The notes beneath the pieces were generated by a model. The model searched no databases. It was not told the origin of the DNA and was given only the letters and a program-made list of their open reading frames with translations. From NCBI RefSeq assembly GCF_016907535.1, contig NZ_JAFBCF010000001.1:2914001-2978000 (forward strand): 64,000 nucleotides of DNA, given 5' to 3'. This DNA is from Microlunatus panaciterrae. Its GTDB lineage: Bacteria; Actinomycetota; Actinomycetes; Propionibacteriales; Propionibacteriaceae. The number at the start of each line of letters is the position of its first letter. Position 1 is the first letter of the stretch. Positions 36,125-45,700 of the stretch are shown here, one piece after another. The translations under genes and the position numbers were made by a program.

Positions 36125-36868
36125 TCAGCCGACCCGTTCGGTCTCGATGATGCGATCCAGCCGATCCGGGGCGGCCTCGTCGGCACCGACCACGATCACC
36201 GCCGATCCGCCGGTCAGCACCGGCCTGAGCAGTCCCTCCAGCGCGCCCTGCCACGCCTCCGTTGGCTGCACCAGCCGACGGGCGGGCGGGCCGCCCGAGG
36301 CGGCGACAACCAGCTCGGCCTGGCTCAGGTGCCGGCCCTGCTGCAACCAGGCCCGGCTGTCCGGTCGGACCGGTGCGGGGACGTGTTGGTCGGGCTGCGT
36401 CCGCACCTCCAGGGCGTAGTCGACCACATCGTCGGGGAGGCGCTGGGCGAAACCGAGGCCCAACGGGTGCAGGGCGCACGCCACCCACGCGCCAGCACCG
36501 CTGCGGTCGGCCGAGGCCCAGTCGGGGCCGAGCACGGTCATCGATGGGCCAGCGGCAGGTCCCTGCGCCCCGATCGACACCGGGTCGCCGATCAGGACCG
36601 TTGCGCCGACCTGCCAGATGGCGGCGTGCCAGATCAGCGTGACCCAGTGGCCCGGGTGAGCATCGGCCAGAGCCATCCGCACCACGTCACCGGGGTCCAA
36701 GGTGTACTCGTCCAGCAACCAGTTGGAGGTCTTATCGACCCAGTTGAGGAACGAGACGCCCGACAGCTCGGTGCGCTCGCCCGAGCCGAGGTCGTAGTAG
36801 GTGATCAGCGGGTCGGGCCCGGCCGTCCGGGCCCGTGCTCGCAGGTGATCAGTGAAGGTTCGCGCCAC
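36125..36868 (-). CDS. TIGR03089 family protein (AMP-ligase N-terminal-like)
   Basis: 247 aa from GTG 36868, 8 bases after a TAGGAT box read on this strand. The sequence resembles the N-terminal part of acyl/aryl-CoA synthetases (DPLITYYDLGSGERTELSG, FLNWVDKTSNWLLDEY, LIWHAAIWQVGATVLI) but is too short for the ATP-binding core and C-terminal lid, so ligase activity is unlikely. Function is unknown. TIGR03089 genes are confined to actinobacteria and lie near LCP and GDP-mannose genes, as here. Confidence 0.85.
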   Translation of the reverse strand: MARTFTDHLRARARTAGPDPLITYYDLGSGERTELSGVSFLNWVDKTSNWLLDEYTLDPGDVVRMALADAHPGHWVTLIWHAAIWQVGATVLIGDPVSIGAQGPAAGPSMTVLGPDWASADRSGAGAWVACALHPLGLGFAQRLPDDVVDYALEVRTQPDQHVPAPVRPDSRAWLQQGRHLSQAELVVAASGGPPARRLVQPTEAWQGALEGLLRPVLTGGSAVIVVGADEAAPDRLDRIIETERVG

Positions 36869-36876
36869 GACGTTCG

Positions 36877-36882
36877 ATCCTA
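36877..36882 (-). promoter_or_regulatory. -10 box, TIGR03089 gene
   Basis: TAGGAT on the minus strand, 8 bases before GTG 36868. The manC box lies only 20 bases away on the other strand. Confidence 0.6.
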
Positions 36883-36902
36883 GCCCTGTCAGACCCACCG
36901 GC

Positions 36903-36908
36903 TAGGCT
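36903..36908 (+). promoter_or_regulatory. -10 box, manC
   Basis: TAGGCT, 7 bases before ATG 36916. Confidence 0.65.
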
Positions 36909-36915
36909 GACGCCC

Positions 36916-37995
36916 ATGCGTTACGTGGTGATCATGGCGGGTGGCTCGGGCAAACGACTGTGGCCGCTGTCGCGACAGGATATGCCGAAGCAGCTGTTGA
37001 ACCTGGTCGGCGGCAAGAGCCTGCTGCGGATCGCGTTCGAGCGGGTCAGTGGGCTGGTGGAACCGGACCGGATCCTCGTCTGCACCGGCGCCGACTACGC
37101 CGACGTCGTCCAGTCCGAGCTGCCCGAGGTCGAGGCCGGCAACATCCTCGGGGAGCCGGTCGGACGCGACTCGCTCAACGCGGTCGCCTGGCCGGCGGCG
37201 GTGCTGGCGCAGCGTGACCCGGACGCGGTCGTGGCGATGCTGACCGCCGACCACATCATGCATCCAGTGTCGGAGTTCCAGAGCGCGCTGCGTCAGGCAT
37301 TCGAGGTGGCCGAGGCCGACCAGCACGCGCTGGTCACCTTCGGTGTGGTGCCGACCACCGCGCACACCGGCTACGGCTACCTGCACCGCGGCGACGCCGT
37401 CAGCGGCTTCACCGACGTCTGCGAGGTCCAGGCGTTCCGGGAGAAGCCGGACCTGGTGACGGCCCAGAGCTATCTCGAGTCCGGCGCCTACTGGTGGAAC
37501 TCAGGGATGTTCGTCTGGCGGGCCTCGACTCTGCTGGACCAGCTGTCGATCCTGCTGCCCGACACCCACCGCGCCGTTGTCGAGCTGGCCGTGCACCCCG
37601 ACCGGCTGGCGGACATCTACCCGCGGCTGGAGAAGATCAGCGTCGACTACGCCGTGATGGAGCCGGTGTCGCAGGGCCGGGGCAGCGCACACGTGCTGGC
37701 CGTCCGGCTGCCGATCACGTGGCACGACGTCGGCGGCTTCGCCGCACTGGGGGAGCACCTGCCCAGGGACGCGACCGGCAACGCCCTGCAGGGCACCAGT
37801 GTGCTGGTCGACAGCAGCGACAACCTGGTGATCAACCAGTCAGAGGACGGCAGGGTCGTCGCCGTCGTCGGTCTGCGGGACACCGTCATCGTCCAGACGC
37901 CCGACATCACGCTGGTCTGCCCGATGGGACAGGCCGAACGGATCAAGGAGCTGGTGGCCGCGGTGACCGATCAGCTGGGCGGCAACTATGCCTGA
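36916..37995 (+). CDS. manC: Mannose-1-phosphate guanylyltransferase
   Basis: 359 aa, ATG 7 bases after a TAGGCT box. Nucleotidyltransferase motifs: VVIMAGGSGKRLWPLSR (pyrophosphorylase loop), MPKQLLNLVGGKSLL, VAMLTADHIM, GYLHRGD, FREKPD (Glu-Lys) and YWWNSGMFVWRAS. The tail ITWHDVGGFAALGEHLP and the following left-handed helix fit ManC enzymes without a C-terminal isomerase domain. It makes GDP-mannose from GTP and mannose-1-phosphate. Phosphomannomutase is encoded 12 kb downstream. Confidence 0.95.
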   Translation: MRYVVIMAGGSGKRLWPLSRQDMPKQLLNLVGGKSLLRIAFERVSGLVEPDRILVCTGADYADVVQSELPEVEAGNILGEPVGRDSLNAVAWPAAVLAQRDPDAVVAMLTADHIMHPVSEFQSALRQAFEVAEADQHALVTFGVVPTTAHTGYGYLHRGDAVSGFTDVCEVQAFREKPDLVTAQSYLESGAYWWNSGMFVWRASTLLDQLSILLPDTHRAVVELAVHPDRLADIYPRLEKISVDYAVMEPVSQGRGSAHVLAVRLPITWHDVGGFAALGEHLPRDATGNALQGTSVLVDSSDNLVINQSEDGRVVAVVGLRDTVIVQTPDITLVCPMGQAERIKELVAAVTDQLGGNYA

Positions 37996-38025
37996 AAAAG
38001 GGCTATGGGTGAAGACCGAGGCCGG

Positions 38026-38775
38026 TCAGCCGCCCTGCGGCTCAGGGGCGCTGGTCGACGGGTACTTGGCCATGAAGTCCTTGATCGCCTGACCGCTGAC
38101 ACCGCCGCAGCCCATCCGGACCCCCTTCTGGGTGGCCGCGTTGCCCGGGTCCTGGGGGTTGGCGTACCAGTGCGTCAGGATGATGTTCTGACCGGCGGGG
38201 AACGCTTTGCCGTCTGCCGGGGTCCAGGGCGCAGCAATGAACTTGTCCTTGACATAGTCGCCGCCGTTGAAGGTCTTGGCGATCCACTCCAGGTCCTTCA
38301 GCTGGTCCTTCGGCATGTCCGGGTTGTACCAGGCGATGGTGTAGCCGTGCTCGAGGTTGTGCACCAGCTCCTCGACCACCGGCCGCTCCTCAGCGGTGTA
38401 GAACTTCTTGGCGAATGGCGCCCAGTGGTTGAGGTGGGCGCCGGAGTCCGGCGGCAGCCGGTCGTAGTTGACCTTGGTGCCGTCCGCGACATGCTGCTGG
38501 TTGCCGGTGGCCGGGTTCTCCTGCACCGGCTGGCAGGCCGCGGCTGCCGGGCTGAGTCCCAGCTCCGCGATCGAGGCAGAGCGCATCCGGGCGTCCTGGG
38601 CGAACAGGTAGACCGGGTAGGCCAGCAGCAGCGCTGCGAGCACGAGGCAGGTCGACAGCAGGATGACCGTCCGACGTCGCTGCTCCGACTTGCGGGCCGC
38701 CTCCAGGGATGCCAGCTTGTCGCGTCGGCTGTTGCCCGCGACGGGCTCGGACTTGTTCGGTTTGGACTTGGCCAC
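38026..38775 (-). CDS. DUF3105 domain-containing membrane protein
   Basis: 249 aa from GTG 38775, with AGGAGA just upstream. A basic cytoplasmic N-terminus is followed by one helix (about 36-58) and an extracellular DUF3105 domain with NYDRLPPDSGAHLNHWAPF, EELVHNLEHGYTIAWYNPD (the VHNLEHG hallmark) and MGCGGVSGQAIKDFMAKYPS. The His-rich motif could bind a metal; no function is established. It is convergent with manC, separated by 30 bases. Confidence 0.87.
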   Translation of the reverse strand: MAKSKPNKSEPVAGNSRRDKLASLEAARKSEQRRRTVILLSTCLVLAALLLAYPVYLFAQDARMRSASIAELGLSPAAAACQPVQENPATGNQQHVADGTKVNYDRLPPDSGAHLNHWAPFAKKFYTAEERPVVEELVHNLEHGYTIAWYNPDMPKDQLKDLEWIAKTFNGGDYVKDKFIAAPWTPADGKAFPAGQNIILTHWYANPQDPGNAATQKGVRMGCGGVSGQAIKDFMAKYPSTSAPEPQGG

Positions 38776-38894
38776 CGATGGTCTCCTACGTCTGTACGGC
38801 TTGCGGCTCGGAAAACGCACCGGGTCGTGGTACGCGCAAGATGAGAAGAGTTTAGCCGCACTGCCGGAGGGGCTCCGAAGCCCGCTTTTCGCGG

Positions 38895-39809
38895 CTACCC
38901 CGAGCCGCCCTGGAGGACGGCGGTGAGCAGCTCGGCCTGAGCCGCCGGCAGCGTCGTCCCGTCCGGACCGGCACCGTCGAGTGCCGCCGCGGCGCGCTCG
39001 GTCGGGTCGTCGATGGCGATCACCTCGGCGTAGCGCTCGGGCCGGCCGAGCGCCGTCAGCACGGCCAGTACGACCGCCTCCCGACTGCCGGTGCGGAACA
39101 TGTCACCGGCCGCGGGCCGGATCAGGGCCGCTGCGCCGGGCTGACAATCATCGGCGTCGGCGACGAAGCGGCCCAACCCGCGCACCACGGCTACCGGGCG
39201 CCCGTCCAGCTTGCCCTTGGCCAGGTCGGCTGCTGCGGCCAGCTCGTCGGCGATGGCGATGGAGGTCACCTGCAGCTCGTTGCCGTAGCCGTCCTGCCGA
39301 CCGGCGTAGTGGTCGATGACGCACAGGCCGGCGGCGCCGATGGCGATATCGGTCTGGCCCACCCGCCAGGCTCGCCCGGCGGTGTCGGAGATGACCACCC
39401 CGACCCGGGCACCGGTCCGCCCGGTCAGCTCGGAGCGCAACCGCGCTGCGCTGGCGTCCGGGTCGACGGGCAGCAACAGGATCTCACCGGTGGGCACGTT
39501 GGAGTTGTCGACGCCGGCGGCGGCCATCGTGAGGCCGTGCCGGGTCTGCACGATCCTGGTCTCGCCGCGCTGCGCGACGACCCGCACAGCCTCCTCGGAG
39601 ATGGCCTGTTGACGCTCGTCCGCAGGACGGGTCCTGCCCTCGGACTTGCTGACGACCTTCGAGGTGACGACCACGATGTCGCCATCGGTCAACGGGCCCT
39701 GGGGGTCCGAGGCGATCGCGGCGACGACGGCTCCGGCCAGATCGGTCGTCGCGGTCACCTCGCCGATGCCGTCCGGGGCGAAGACGGTGAGCAGTGCCGA
39801 GGGCGTCAT
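38895..39809 (-). CDS. cofE: Coenzyme F420-0:L-glutamate ligase
   Basis: 304 aa. Matches the CofE fold: [58 protein letters not shown] (GTP/metal region) and [20 protein letters not shown]. It adds glutamates to F420-0 using GTP. Mycobacterial FbiB is longer, with a C-terminal FMN-binding reductase-like domain that completes the pathway; that domain is absent here, the protein ending in ~50 residues of Ala/Gly-rich tail. The ATG overlaps the cofD stop by 4 bases. Confidence 0.92.
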   Translation of the reverse strand: MTPSALLTVFAPDGIGEVTATTDLAGAVVAAIASDPQGPLTDGDIVVVTSKVVSKSEGRTRPADERQQAISEEAVRVVAQRGETRIVQTRHGLTMAAAGVDNSNVPTGEILLLPVDPDASAARLRSELTGRTGARVGVVISDTAGRAWRVGQTDIAIGAAGLCVIDHYAGRQDGYGNELQVTSIAIADELAAAADLAKGKLDGRPVAVVRGLGRFVADADDCQPGAAALIRPAAGDMFRTGSREAVVLAVLTALGRPERYAEVIAIDDPTERAAAALDGAGPDGTTLPAAQAELLTAVLQGGSG

Positions 39810-40819
39810 GACGCGTCCCGCACCTGGCCGAGCTGCATCCTCTGCGCCCGCACCGAAAGGCCGAAATCGACTCCGCTGCGGATGAAGCGGGCGGTGGTGG
39901 CCGGGTCGTGCATGACCAGGTCCACGGCCCGGGTGGGCAGCCCGGCGGCGGTGGCGGTCCGGGCCGCGGCGGCGTCGCCGCTGTCCACCAGCCAGGCGTC
40001 CAGCAGGCCTCCGGCGGGCCTTGCGCCATAGTGCAGGCCGACCGCTGCCGCATCCACCTCGACGCCGATCACGGGGAGCAGCCGATGGGCCATCCCGAGC
40101 ACCGGTGCGCCGCCGAGGATTCCCGAGAAGCCGACCACCGGTGCCTGGGCCGACTGCAGCGCTGCCCGGATACCCGGCACCGCCAGGATCGGACCGATGG
40201 ACACCACCGGGTTGCTGGGTCCGACCAAGATCAGGTCCGCATCGGCCAGGGCGCGCAGCACCCCCGGCGCGGCAGTGGCCTGGTCGATGCCTACCCGCAC
40301 CATGTCCAGCGCGTCCGGCACGGCGTGCAGTCGCACCCAGTACTCCTGGAAGTGGATGGCTCGACGGCCGGAGCCATCGTCGATGACGATATGGGTCTCG
40401 ACCCGGTCATCCGACATGGGCAGCAGCCGCAGCTGTGGCTGTTCCCTCAGCCATCGGGTGCAGAGCGCTGCAGTCACGGCCGACAAGGGGTAGCCGGCGT
40501 CCAGCATCTGGGTCCGGACCAGGTGCGTCGCCAGGTCGAGATCGCCGAGGCCGAACCAGGACGGCTCGACTCCGTAGGCCGCCAGTTCATCCTTCACCCG
40601 CCAGGTCTCCTCGGTCCGACCCCAGCCGCGCTCGGAGTCGATGCCGCCGCCGAGGGTGTACATCATGGTGTCGAGGTCGGGGCAGATGCGCAGGCCGTGC
40701 AGGGTGATGTCGTCGGCGGTGTTGACGATGACGCTGATGTCGGCCTCGGGATAGGCCGAGCGGGCCCCGGACACGAACCTGGACCCACCGACGCCGCCTG
40801 CCAAGATCACGATCTGCAC
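39806..40819 (-). CDS. cofD: 2-phospho-L-lactate transferase (FbiA/CofD)
   Basis: 337 aa, GTG start 6 bases after a GAGGAT box. [16 protein letters not shown] is the CofD nucleotide-binding motif; [21 protein letters not shown] (trimmed: [15 protein letters not shown]) and [31 protein letters not shown] and [16 protein letters not shown] are all conserved. It transfers a phospholactyl-type group to the deazaflavin Fo, giving F420-0 or its dehydro form. It is coupled to cofE. Fo synthase and CofC are not in this window. Confidence 0.94.
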   Translation of the reverse strand: MQIVILAGGVGGSRFVSGARSAYPEADISVIVNTADDITLHGLRICPDLDTMMYTLGGGIDSERGWGRTEETWRVKDELAAYGVEPSWFGLGDLDLATHLVRTQMLDAGYPLSAVTAALCTRWLREQPQLRLLPMSDDRVETHIVIDDGSGRRAIHFQEYWVRLHAVPDALDMVRVGIDQATAAPGVLRALADADLILVGPSNPVVSIGPILAVPGIRAALQSAQAPVVGFSGILGGAPVLGMAHRLLPVIGVEVDAAAVGLHYGARPAGGLLDAWLVDSGDAAAARTATAAGLPTRAVDLVMHDPATTARFIRSGVDFGLSVRAQRMQLGQVRDAS

Positions 40820-40825
40820 GCCGAC

Positions 40826-40831
40826 ATCCTC
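40826..40831 (-). promoter_or_regulatory. -10 box, cofD
   Basis: GAGGAT on the minus strand, 6 bases before GTG 40819. Confidence 0.5.
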
Positions 40832-40906
40832 TCAGAGCAGCACCGCAGCCCTGGCGGCAGGCGCGGAGGGCTGCGGTACCGGGGCGGCGGGCAGGCCGCT
40901 CTTCGC

Positions 40907-40912
40907 TAGGCT
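40907..40912 (+). promoter_or_regulatory. -10 box, Pro/Gln-tail membrane protein
   Basis: TAGGCT, ~65 bases before the chosen GTG; this is a leadered transcript with AGGAG at 40961. Confidence 0.55.
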
Positions 40913-40976
40913 GGCGATGGCGTTCAGCCCGTTCGCCGATGGTCGACCGGCCAAGGTCCGAGGAGATGGAAACGAC

Positions 40977-42008
40977 GTGGTGACGAGTCTGAAGAAGTTT
41001 CGTGAGGTGGCCGCCTTCGTGCTGCTGGGCGCCCTGGCGTTGACCATGCTGATGGGGCTGGTCAGCCTGATCTACCTCGCGACCCTCGACGGGTACGGCT
41101 TCGCCTCCGCTTCTGCGGTGGCCGGAGACTATTTCTCCAGCGCGGTGCTGGTCGTCCTGTTGACCCTGGTCGTCGCCAGCTGCGTGCTGGTGGAGCCGAC
41201 CCCGCATGCGCGGCTGCTGACGTTGCTGTCGCTGATCGCGGTCGGCGGTGGGGTGCTGCTGTCGTTGCTTTTCGCGGTGATCGGCCTGGCGGCCCCGGGC
41301 GGTCCAACCGTGGTGATGTCGTTCTTCGCCTACCTCGCCGGTCTCGCCCCCGCGGTGTTGGCTGCGATCGTGCTCTTCCGGCTGCTGCAGGGCCAGCCCG
41401 CCCAGGTCCGGCAGCGCCAGGCCGCACCCGGATATCCGCAGGGCCAGCTGGGCGGCCCCTACGCCCAGCCCGGCTATCACCCCCAGTCGGGCCGCTACCC
41501 GGGATCGGACCAGGGCCCGGGACAGGTGCAGCCGACCTGGCAGCCGGATCAGGCCTCCGGCGCCAGCTGGCAGACCGCCGGCCATGCGGCCTCGGGCGCG
41601 TCGGCGTCGAGCTGGGGCGCACCGGGCGACACCAGCGGCTGGAACGCCCCGTCGGCCGGCCAGCCGTCTGCCTCCCAGCCCACGGCAGGCTCAGACTGGC
41701 AGCCACAGCACGCGCCGCAACAGCCGTACTCGCCGATCCAGCCGGCGCAGCCGGGGCAGGCTCGGCAGGGCCAGTTCCCGCCCGCACAGCAGCCCGCCCA
41801 GAACCGGCCCGCCCAGAACCAGCCCGCCCAGAACCAGCCTGCCCAGAACCGTTATGAACAGCACAACCCCGAGAGCGCCCAGGAGACGAGAGTGTTGCCG
41901 GTGCAGTCGCAGCCCAGCGCAACAGGCAACGAGGGCCCTGCACCGACCGACCAGCAGGGCCGCGACGACCAGCCGGGCCAGGACTGGTGGAGTGCTCCGC
42001 GGCAGTAG
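40977..42008 (+). CDS. Membrane protein with Pro/Gln-rich cytoplasmic tail
   Basis: 343 aa. GTG starts lie at 40977 and 40980; AGGAG at 40961-40965 decides this region, and a TAGGCT box at 40907-40912 would give a ~60-base leader. Four hydrophobic helices (about 11-35, 50-70, 80-100, 110-130) precede a 210-residue low-complexity tail rich in Gln, Pro, Ala, Gly and Ser, containing four PAQN(R/Q) repeats. I recognise no family. It lies between the F420 genes (divergent) and whiB. Confidence 0.75.
   Translation: MVTSLKKFREVAAFVLLGALALTMLMGLVSLIYLATLDGYGFASASAVAGDYFSSAVLVVLLTLVVASCVLVEPTPHARLLTLLSLIAVGGGVLLSLLFAVIGLAAPGGPTVVMSFFAYLAGLAPAVLAAIVLFRLLQGQPAQVRQRQAAPGYPQGQLGGPYAQPGYHPQSGRYPGSDQGPGQVQPTWQPDQASGASWQTAGHAASGASASSWGAPGDTSGWNAPSAGQPSASQPTAGSDWQPQHAPQQPYSPIQPAQPGQARQGQFPPAQQPAQNRPAQNQPAQNQPAQNRYEQHNPESAQETRVLPVQSQPSATGNEGPAPTDQQGRDDQPGQDWWSAPRQ
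41793..41852 (+). repeat. 15-base tandem repeat, four units, coding
   Basis: CCCGCCCAGAACC plus two variable bases, repeated at 41793, 41808, 41823 and 41838. It encodes PAQNR-PAQNQ-PAQNQ-PAQNR in the cytoplasmic tail of the membrane protein. Length variation between strains would be expected. Confidence 0.9.
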
Positions 42009-42341
42009 CGCAGAAGCGGTTTCATGATCATCGCCGGGCTGCGGCCGGTTCTCCCCTTGCGTCGCGGACTCCTTTGCTGATAAGCGAAATCGCCTCTGCA
42101 GCCGACCCGACGACGGAAATGATCACAAGTGCGGAGAGATTGCCGGGATGCGGGCGCAATATCAGGTCCGGGCTTGACTTATGGGTAGTGACAGGCATGT
42201 AATTTCATTTATGTTCTTCGTTGATCGCGGTGCCCGACCGGGCCGTCGGTCGTCGAACGATCGAGCAGTGCTTCCGGGATCCGCGAAATCTCGGTGCGCG
42301 ACGTGAACCAGGCAGTCATCGGGGTCGAGGAGGCACAGGAG
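42009..42341 (+). promoter_or_regulatory. Long leader/promoter region of whiB
   Basis: 333 bases without a gene. The segment 42090-42225 is more AT-rich than its surroundings and holds TTGACT (42174-42179) and TAATTT (42200-42205), a possible -35/-10 pair with a long 20-base spacer, so the promoter call is tentative. The end carries GAGGAGG (42327-42333), the Shine-Dalgarno for whiB. Long leaders are common for whiB genes. Confidence 0.35.
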
Positions 42342-42593
42342 ATGCACGAAGTAGAGGACCTTGGCGACGAGGGCGCGCTCAGCTGGCAGGAACGGGCGCT
42401 GTGCGCCCAGACCGACCCGGAGGCGTTCTTCCCCGAGAAGGGTGGGTCCACCCGCGAGGCCAAGAAGGTCTGCCTGTCGTGCGACGTGCGCGGCGAGTGC
42501 CTGGAGTACGCGCTGGCCCATGACGAGCGGTTCGGCATCTGGGGCGGACTGAGCGAGAGGGAACGGCGAAAGCTGAAGAAGCGCGCCGTCTGA
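42342..42593 (+). CDS. whiB: WhiB-family iron-sulfur transcription factor (WhiB2/WhmD type)
   Basis: 83 aa from ATG 42342, with AGGAGG 8 bases upstream; in-frame GTGs at 42294 and 42303 would extend it to 99 aa or so, but Streptomyces WhiB and M. tuberculosis WhiB2 are 87-89 aa. Four cysteines in ERALCAQTDPEAFFPEKGGS and KKVCLSCDVRGECLEYAL bind a [4Fe-4S] cluster; FGIWGGLSERERRKLKK is the turn and basic DNA-contact segment. This subgroup governs septation in actinobacteria. A strong terminator follows. Confidence 0.95.
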   Translation: MHEVEDLGDEGALSWQERALCAQTDPEAFFPEKGGSTREAKKVCLSCDVRGECLEYALAHDERFGIWGGLSERERRKLKKRAV

Positions 42594-42675
42594 GCTCCCG
42601 CCCGGTATCGAGGGAGTCCGGGCTGTGAGGGGTCCGGCTCGGAATGGAGTCTGGCGGCCACCTCGCCTAAAGTAG

Positions 42676-42698
42676 GGGCGCCCCGTCGTGGGGCGCCC
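42676..42698 (+). terminator. Intrinsic terminator after whiB
   Basis: GGGCGCCCC (42676-42684), loop GTCGT, GGGGCGCCC (42690-42698), followed by TTGTTGTTG. It ends the whiB transcript; the next gene starts 56 bases downstream. Confidence 0.8.
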
Positions 42699-42754
42699 TT
42701 GTTGTTGCCCATGCACAGGGACCACACGAAGTCGCAGAGGTAACCCGGACGTCC

Positions 42755-45700
42755 ATGGATAGAGATGCCGCTCCAGCGGAGGCCTCTGGTCTTCACCCAG
42801 ACGCAGCCCCGAACGACCCCCAGGTCATGGCGGAGCAGGCCACGGTGGGGAAGGATCTGTGGGCCTGGGCCGAGTTCGACGATGACGAGACCGACGTCGA
42901 CATCTCCGGCTGCGTCGTCACTGCGGTGCTGGTCACCCACGACGCGGCCCCTTGGCTGCCGGACACGCTGGCCGGGATAGCCGCGCTCTCGCATCGGCCG
43001 AACCGGCTGGTCGCCATTGACAACGAGAGCACCGATCAGACCCGGCAGCTGCTGGACGGGGCCGCCCGGGTCGGTCTGATCGATGCGGTCTACACCGGCA
43101 GCAGGACGCACGGGTTCGGCGCGGCGGTGCAGGACGCACTCCGCCAGGACCGTGGGCACACCCGCTCAGCCGGGCAGCCGGCTGACGAGTGGCTGTGGTT
43201 GCTGCACGACGACGCCGTCCCGGCTCCGGACACCCTGGACGCGTTGCTGACACATGTCTGCCGGGACAGCTCCATCGACGTCACCGGACCCAAGCTGCTG
43301 CTGCCGAAGCGGCGCCAGCTGCCGCAGCAGATCAGCGAGGTCGGCATCTCCATCTCCGGTACCGGCCGGCGTGAGCTCTACCTCGAACAGGGCGAGATCG
43401 ACCAGGGCCAGCGGGACAAGCCGGCGGACCGGCTCGCGGTGTCCACCTGCGGCATGCTGGTCCGGTTCCCGGTCTGGCAGCGGCTCGCTGGGTTCGACCC
43501 GATGCTGCCGGTCTTCCGCGACGGCGTTGAGTTCGGCTGGCGTGCTCACCTCGCCGGCTTCCGGGTGATGACCACACCGGCAGCGGAGATGGTTCACCGC
43601 CAGGTCGGTCGGGCTGGTCTGCGTCCGGACAGCGCCGCCGGCAGCAGGCCCGGCCGGACCGATCGGCTGCTCGGCATGCTGGTGGTGGCGGGTCATGCGC
43701 CGCTGGCGGCGTTGCCCGTGGTGTGGCTCCGGCTGGTCTGGAGCTGTCTGGTCCATGCGGTCGGATACCTGGTCGGGAAGGTGCCCGGCCGCGCCCTGGA
43801 CGAGCTGCTGGCTCTGGGGTCGTTCCTGGCCCACCCCGGACGGATCCATGAGCTGCGTGCCAAGGTCGGCTCGATCGAGGCCCCGCCCGGCGCTCGAGAC
43901 AGGGTCGATGCGCTCCGACCGCCCTGGTGGTCCAGCCTGCGGGTCGCGGTCGAGACTGTCTCGGCCGCCGTCGCCGACCGCTATCACTCGGTGGCCGGCG
44001 ACAGTGACTCCGCGTCCCTGGACGAGCTGACCGGCGATGACTTCAGCGCTGTCGCCGAGGAGAGGCGTTCCAGCCCCTGGTTCTCGCCGGTGGTGATCGC
44101 CACCGGACTGGCGGTGGTCGCCAGTCTGTTCGCCGCCAGGCGGTTGTTCGGGTCGGGGTCCCTGACGTCCCCGGTCCTGCTGCCGGCCCGCAGCACCGCC
44201 GCTGACGCCTGGAGCGCCTTCCTGGCCCCGATCGTCGGAGCACCGCAGCTGTCCTCGCCGCCGTGGCTGGGGTTGGTCGCGGTCGGCGCGACACTGACCG
44301 CCGGGCATCCGGAGTGGCTGGTCACCCTGCTGCTGTGCGGCATCGTCCCGTTGTCGCTGCTCAGTGCCTACCCGGTGGTCCGCAGAGCCGTCGCCGACGG
44401 CCGGGTCCGGCTCTGGGTCGCCGCCACCTACGCGCTGCTGCCGGCACTGCTCGGCGGTACCAACCAGGGTCGGCTGGCGATGAGCATTGTTGCCGTGTCC
44501 CTGCCGCTGCTCGTGCTGGCAGGGCGAGCGCTGGTGCTGCGCCGCCCGCGCAACCCGGAAGCCTGGCGCGGTGGCTGGGGTGCGGGCCTGGTGCTGGTGG
44601 TGCTGGTGGCCTTCGAGCCGTCGATGATGATCATGGCGTTGCTGCTCGGCGCTATCGGTGCCGTGACGATGCTCCGGACCCCGCGCAAGGTCGGCCGGAT
44701 CGGTATCGCCCTGGCGGTGCCGCTGGTGGTGCTGGCTCCGTGGTGGCCGAGCCTCGCCGCCCACTGGGGAAGGGCGCTGGCCGGTCCTGACTCCGCGCTG
44801 GACGGTGCGCCCGCGGCACCGTCGCCGTGGGCGCTGCTGCTCGGCCGGGACCTCGGGTCGGGTCTGCCGCCCCTGTGGCTGACAGTCACGGTCTTCGGCG
44901 TGGTCTGGCTGGTTGCCCTGGTCGGGCTGGCCCGGCGTCCGCGCAGCCGTGCCGTGGTGGCCGGCTGGACGGTGGCCCTGGTCGCACTGATGATGGCCGT
45001 GCTGATCTCACGGGTGGTCGTCACGCTCCCTCCGGTGGGGACCGAGCTGCGCCCATGGCCCGGGACCTACCTGCTGATCGCCTTCGGCGCACTGCTCGTG
45101 GCCGGTGGCGCCGGGGTCGACGGACTGACCGACGACCTGGGGTCGCGCAGTTTCTCCTTCGTCCAGCCCGCGGTCGTGATGGCCGGTGCCGCCATTGCGC
45201 TGGTCAGCCTGGTGGCTGCCGGCTGGTGGATCTGGGCAGGTCTGGCCGGTCCCGTCACTCGAACCAGCCTGACCGCCATCCCGCCATACGTGCTGAACGC
45301 CCAGCAGTCCGACCTGAGAGTACGCACGCTGGCCATCGACCTGACCCAGGACATCGGCCGATACCAGGTCGTGGCCGATGACCAGGTGCGGCTCGGCGAC
45401 GCCGACCGCGGCTTCACCTTCGGCGCCTCAACCACAGCCCGGAGTCAGACCGAGGACGTCGTGATCCGGCTGCTGGCCGGAACCGGAGACGAGGAGATCG
45501 CCCCGGAGCTGGTCAACCTCGGCATCGGCTATATCTGGGTCACCGGCGCCACCCCTGAGGAGCGGTCATTGATCAACAACACGCCCGGGCTCGGCACCGC
45601 GAGCGGCAACCGACGGGGCGTGGTCTGGCAGCTCGAGCAGCCGGTGGGCCGGGTGATGCTGGTGGACGGCGACCGGGAGATCCCGGTGGCCGGACCGGCG

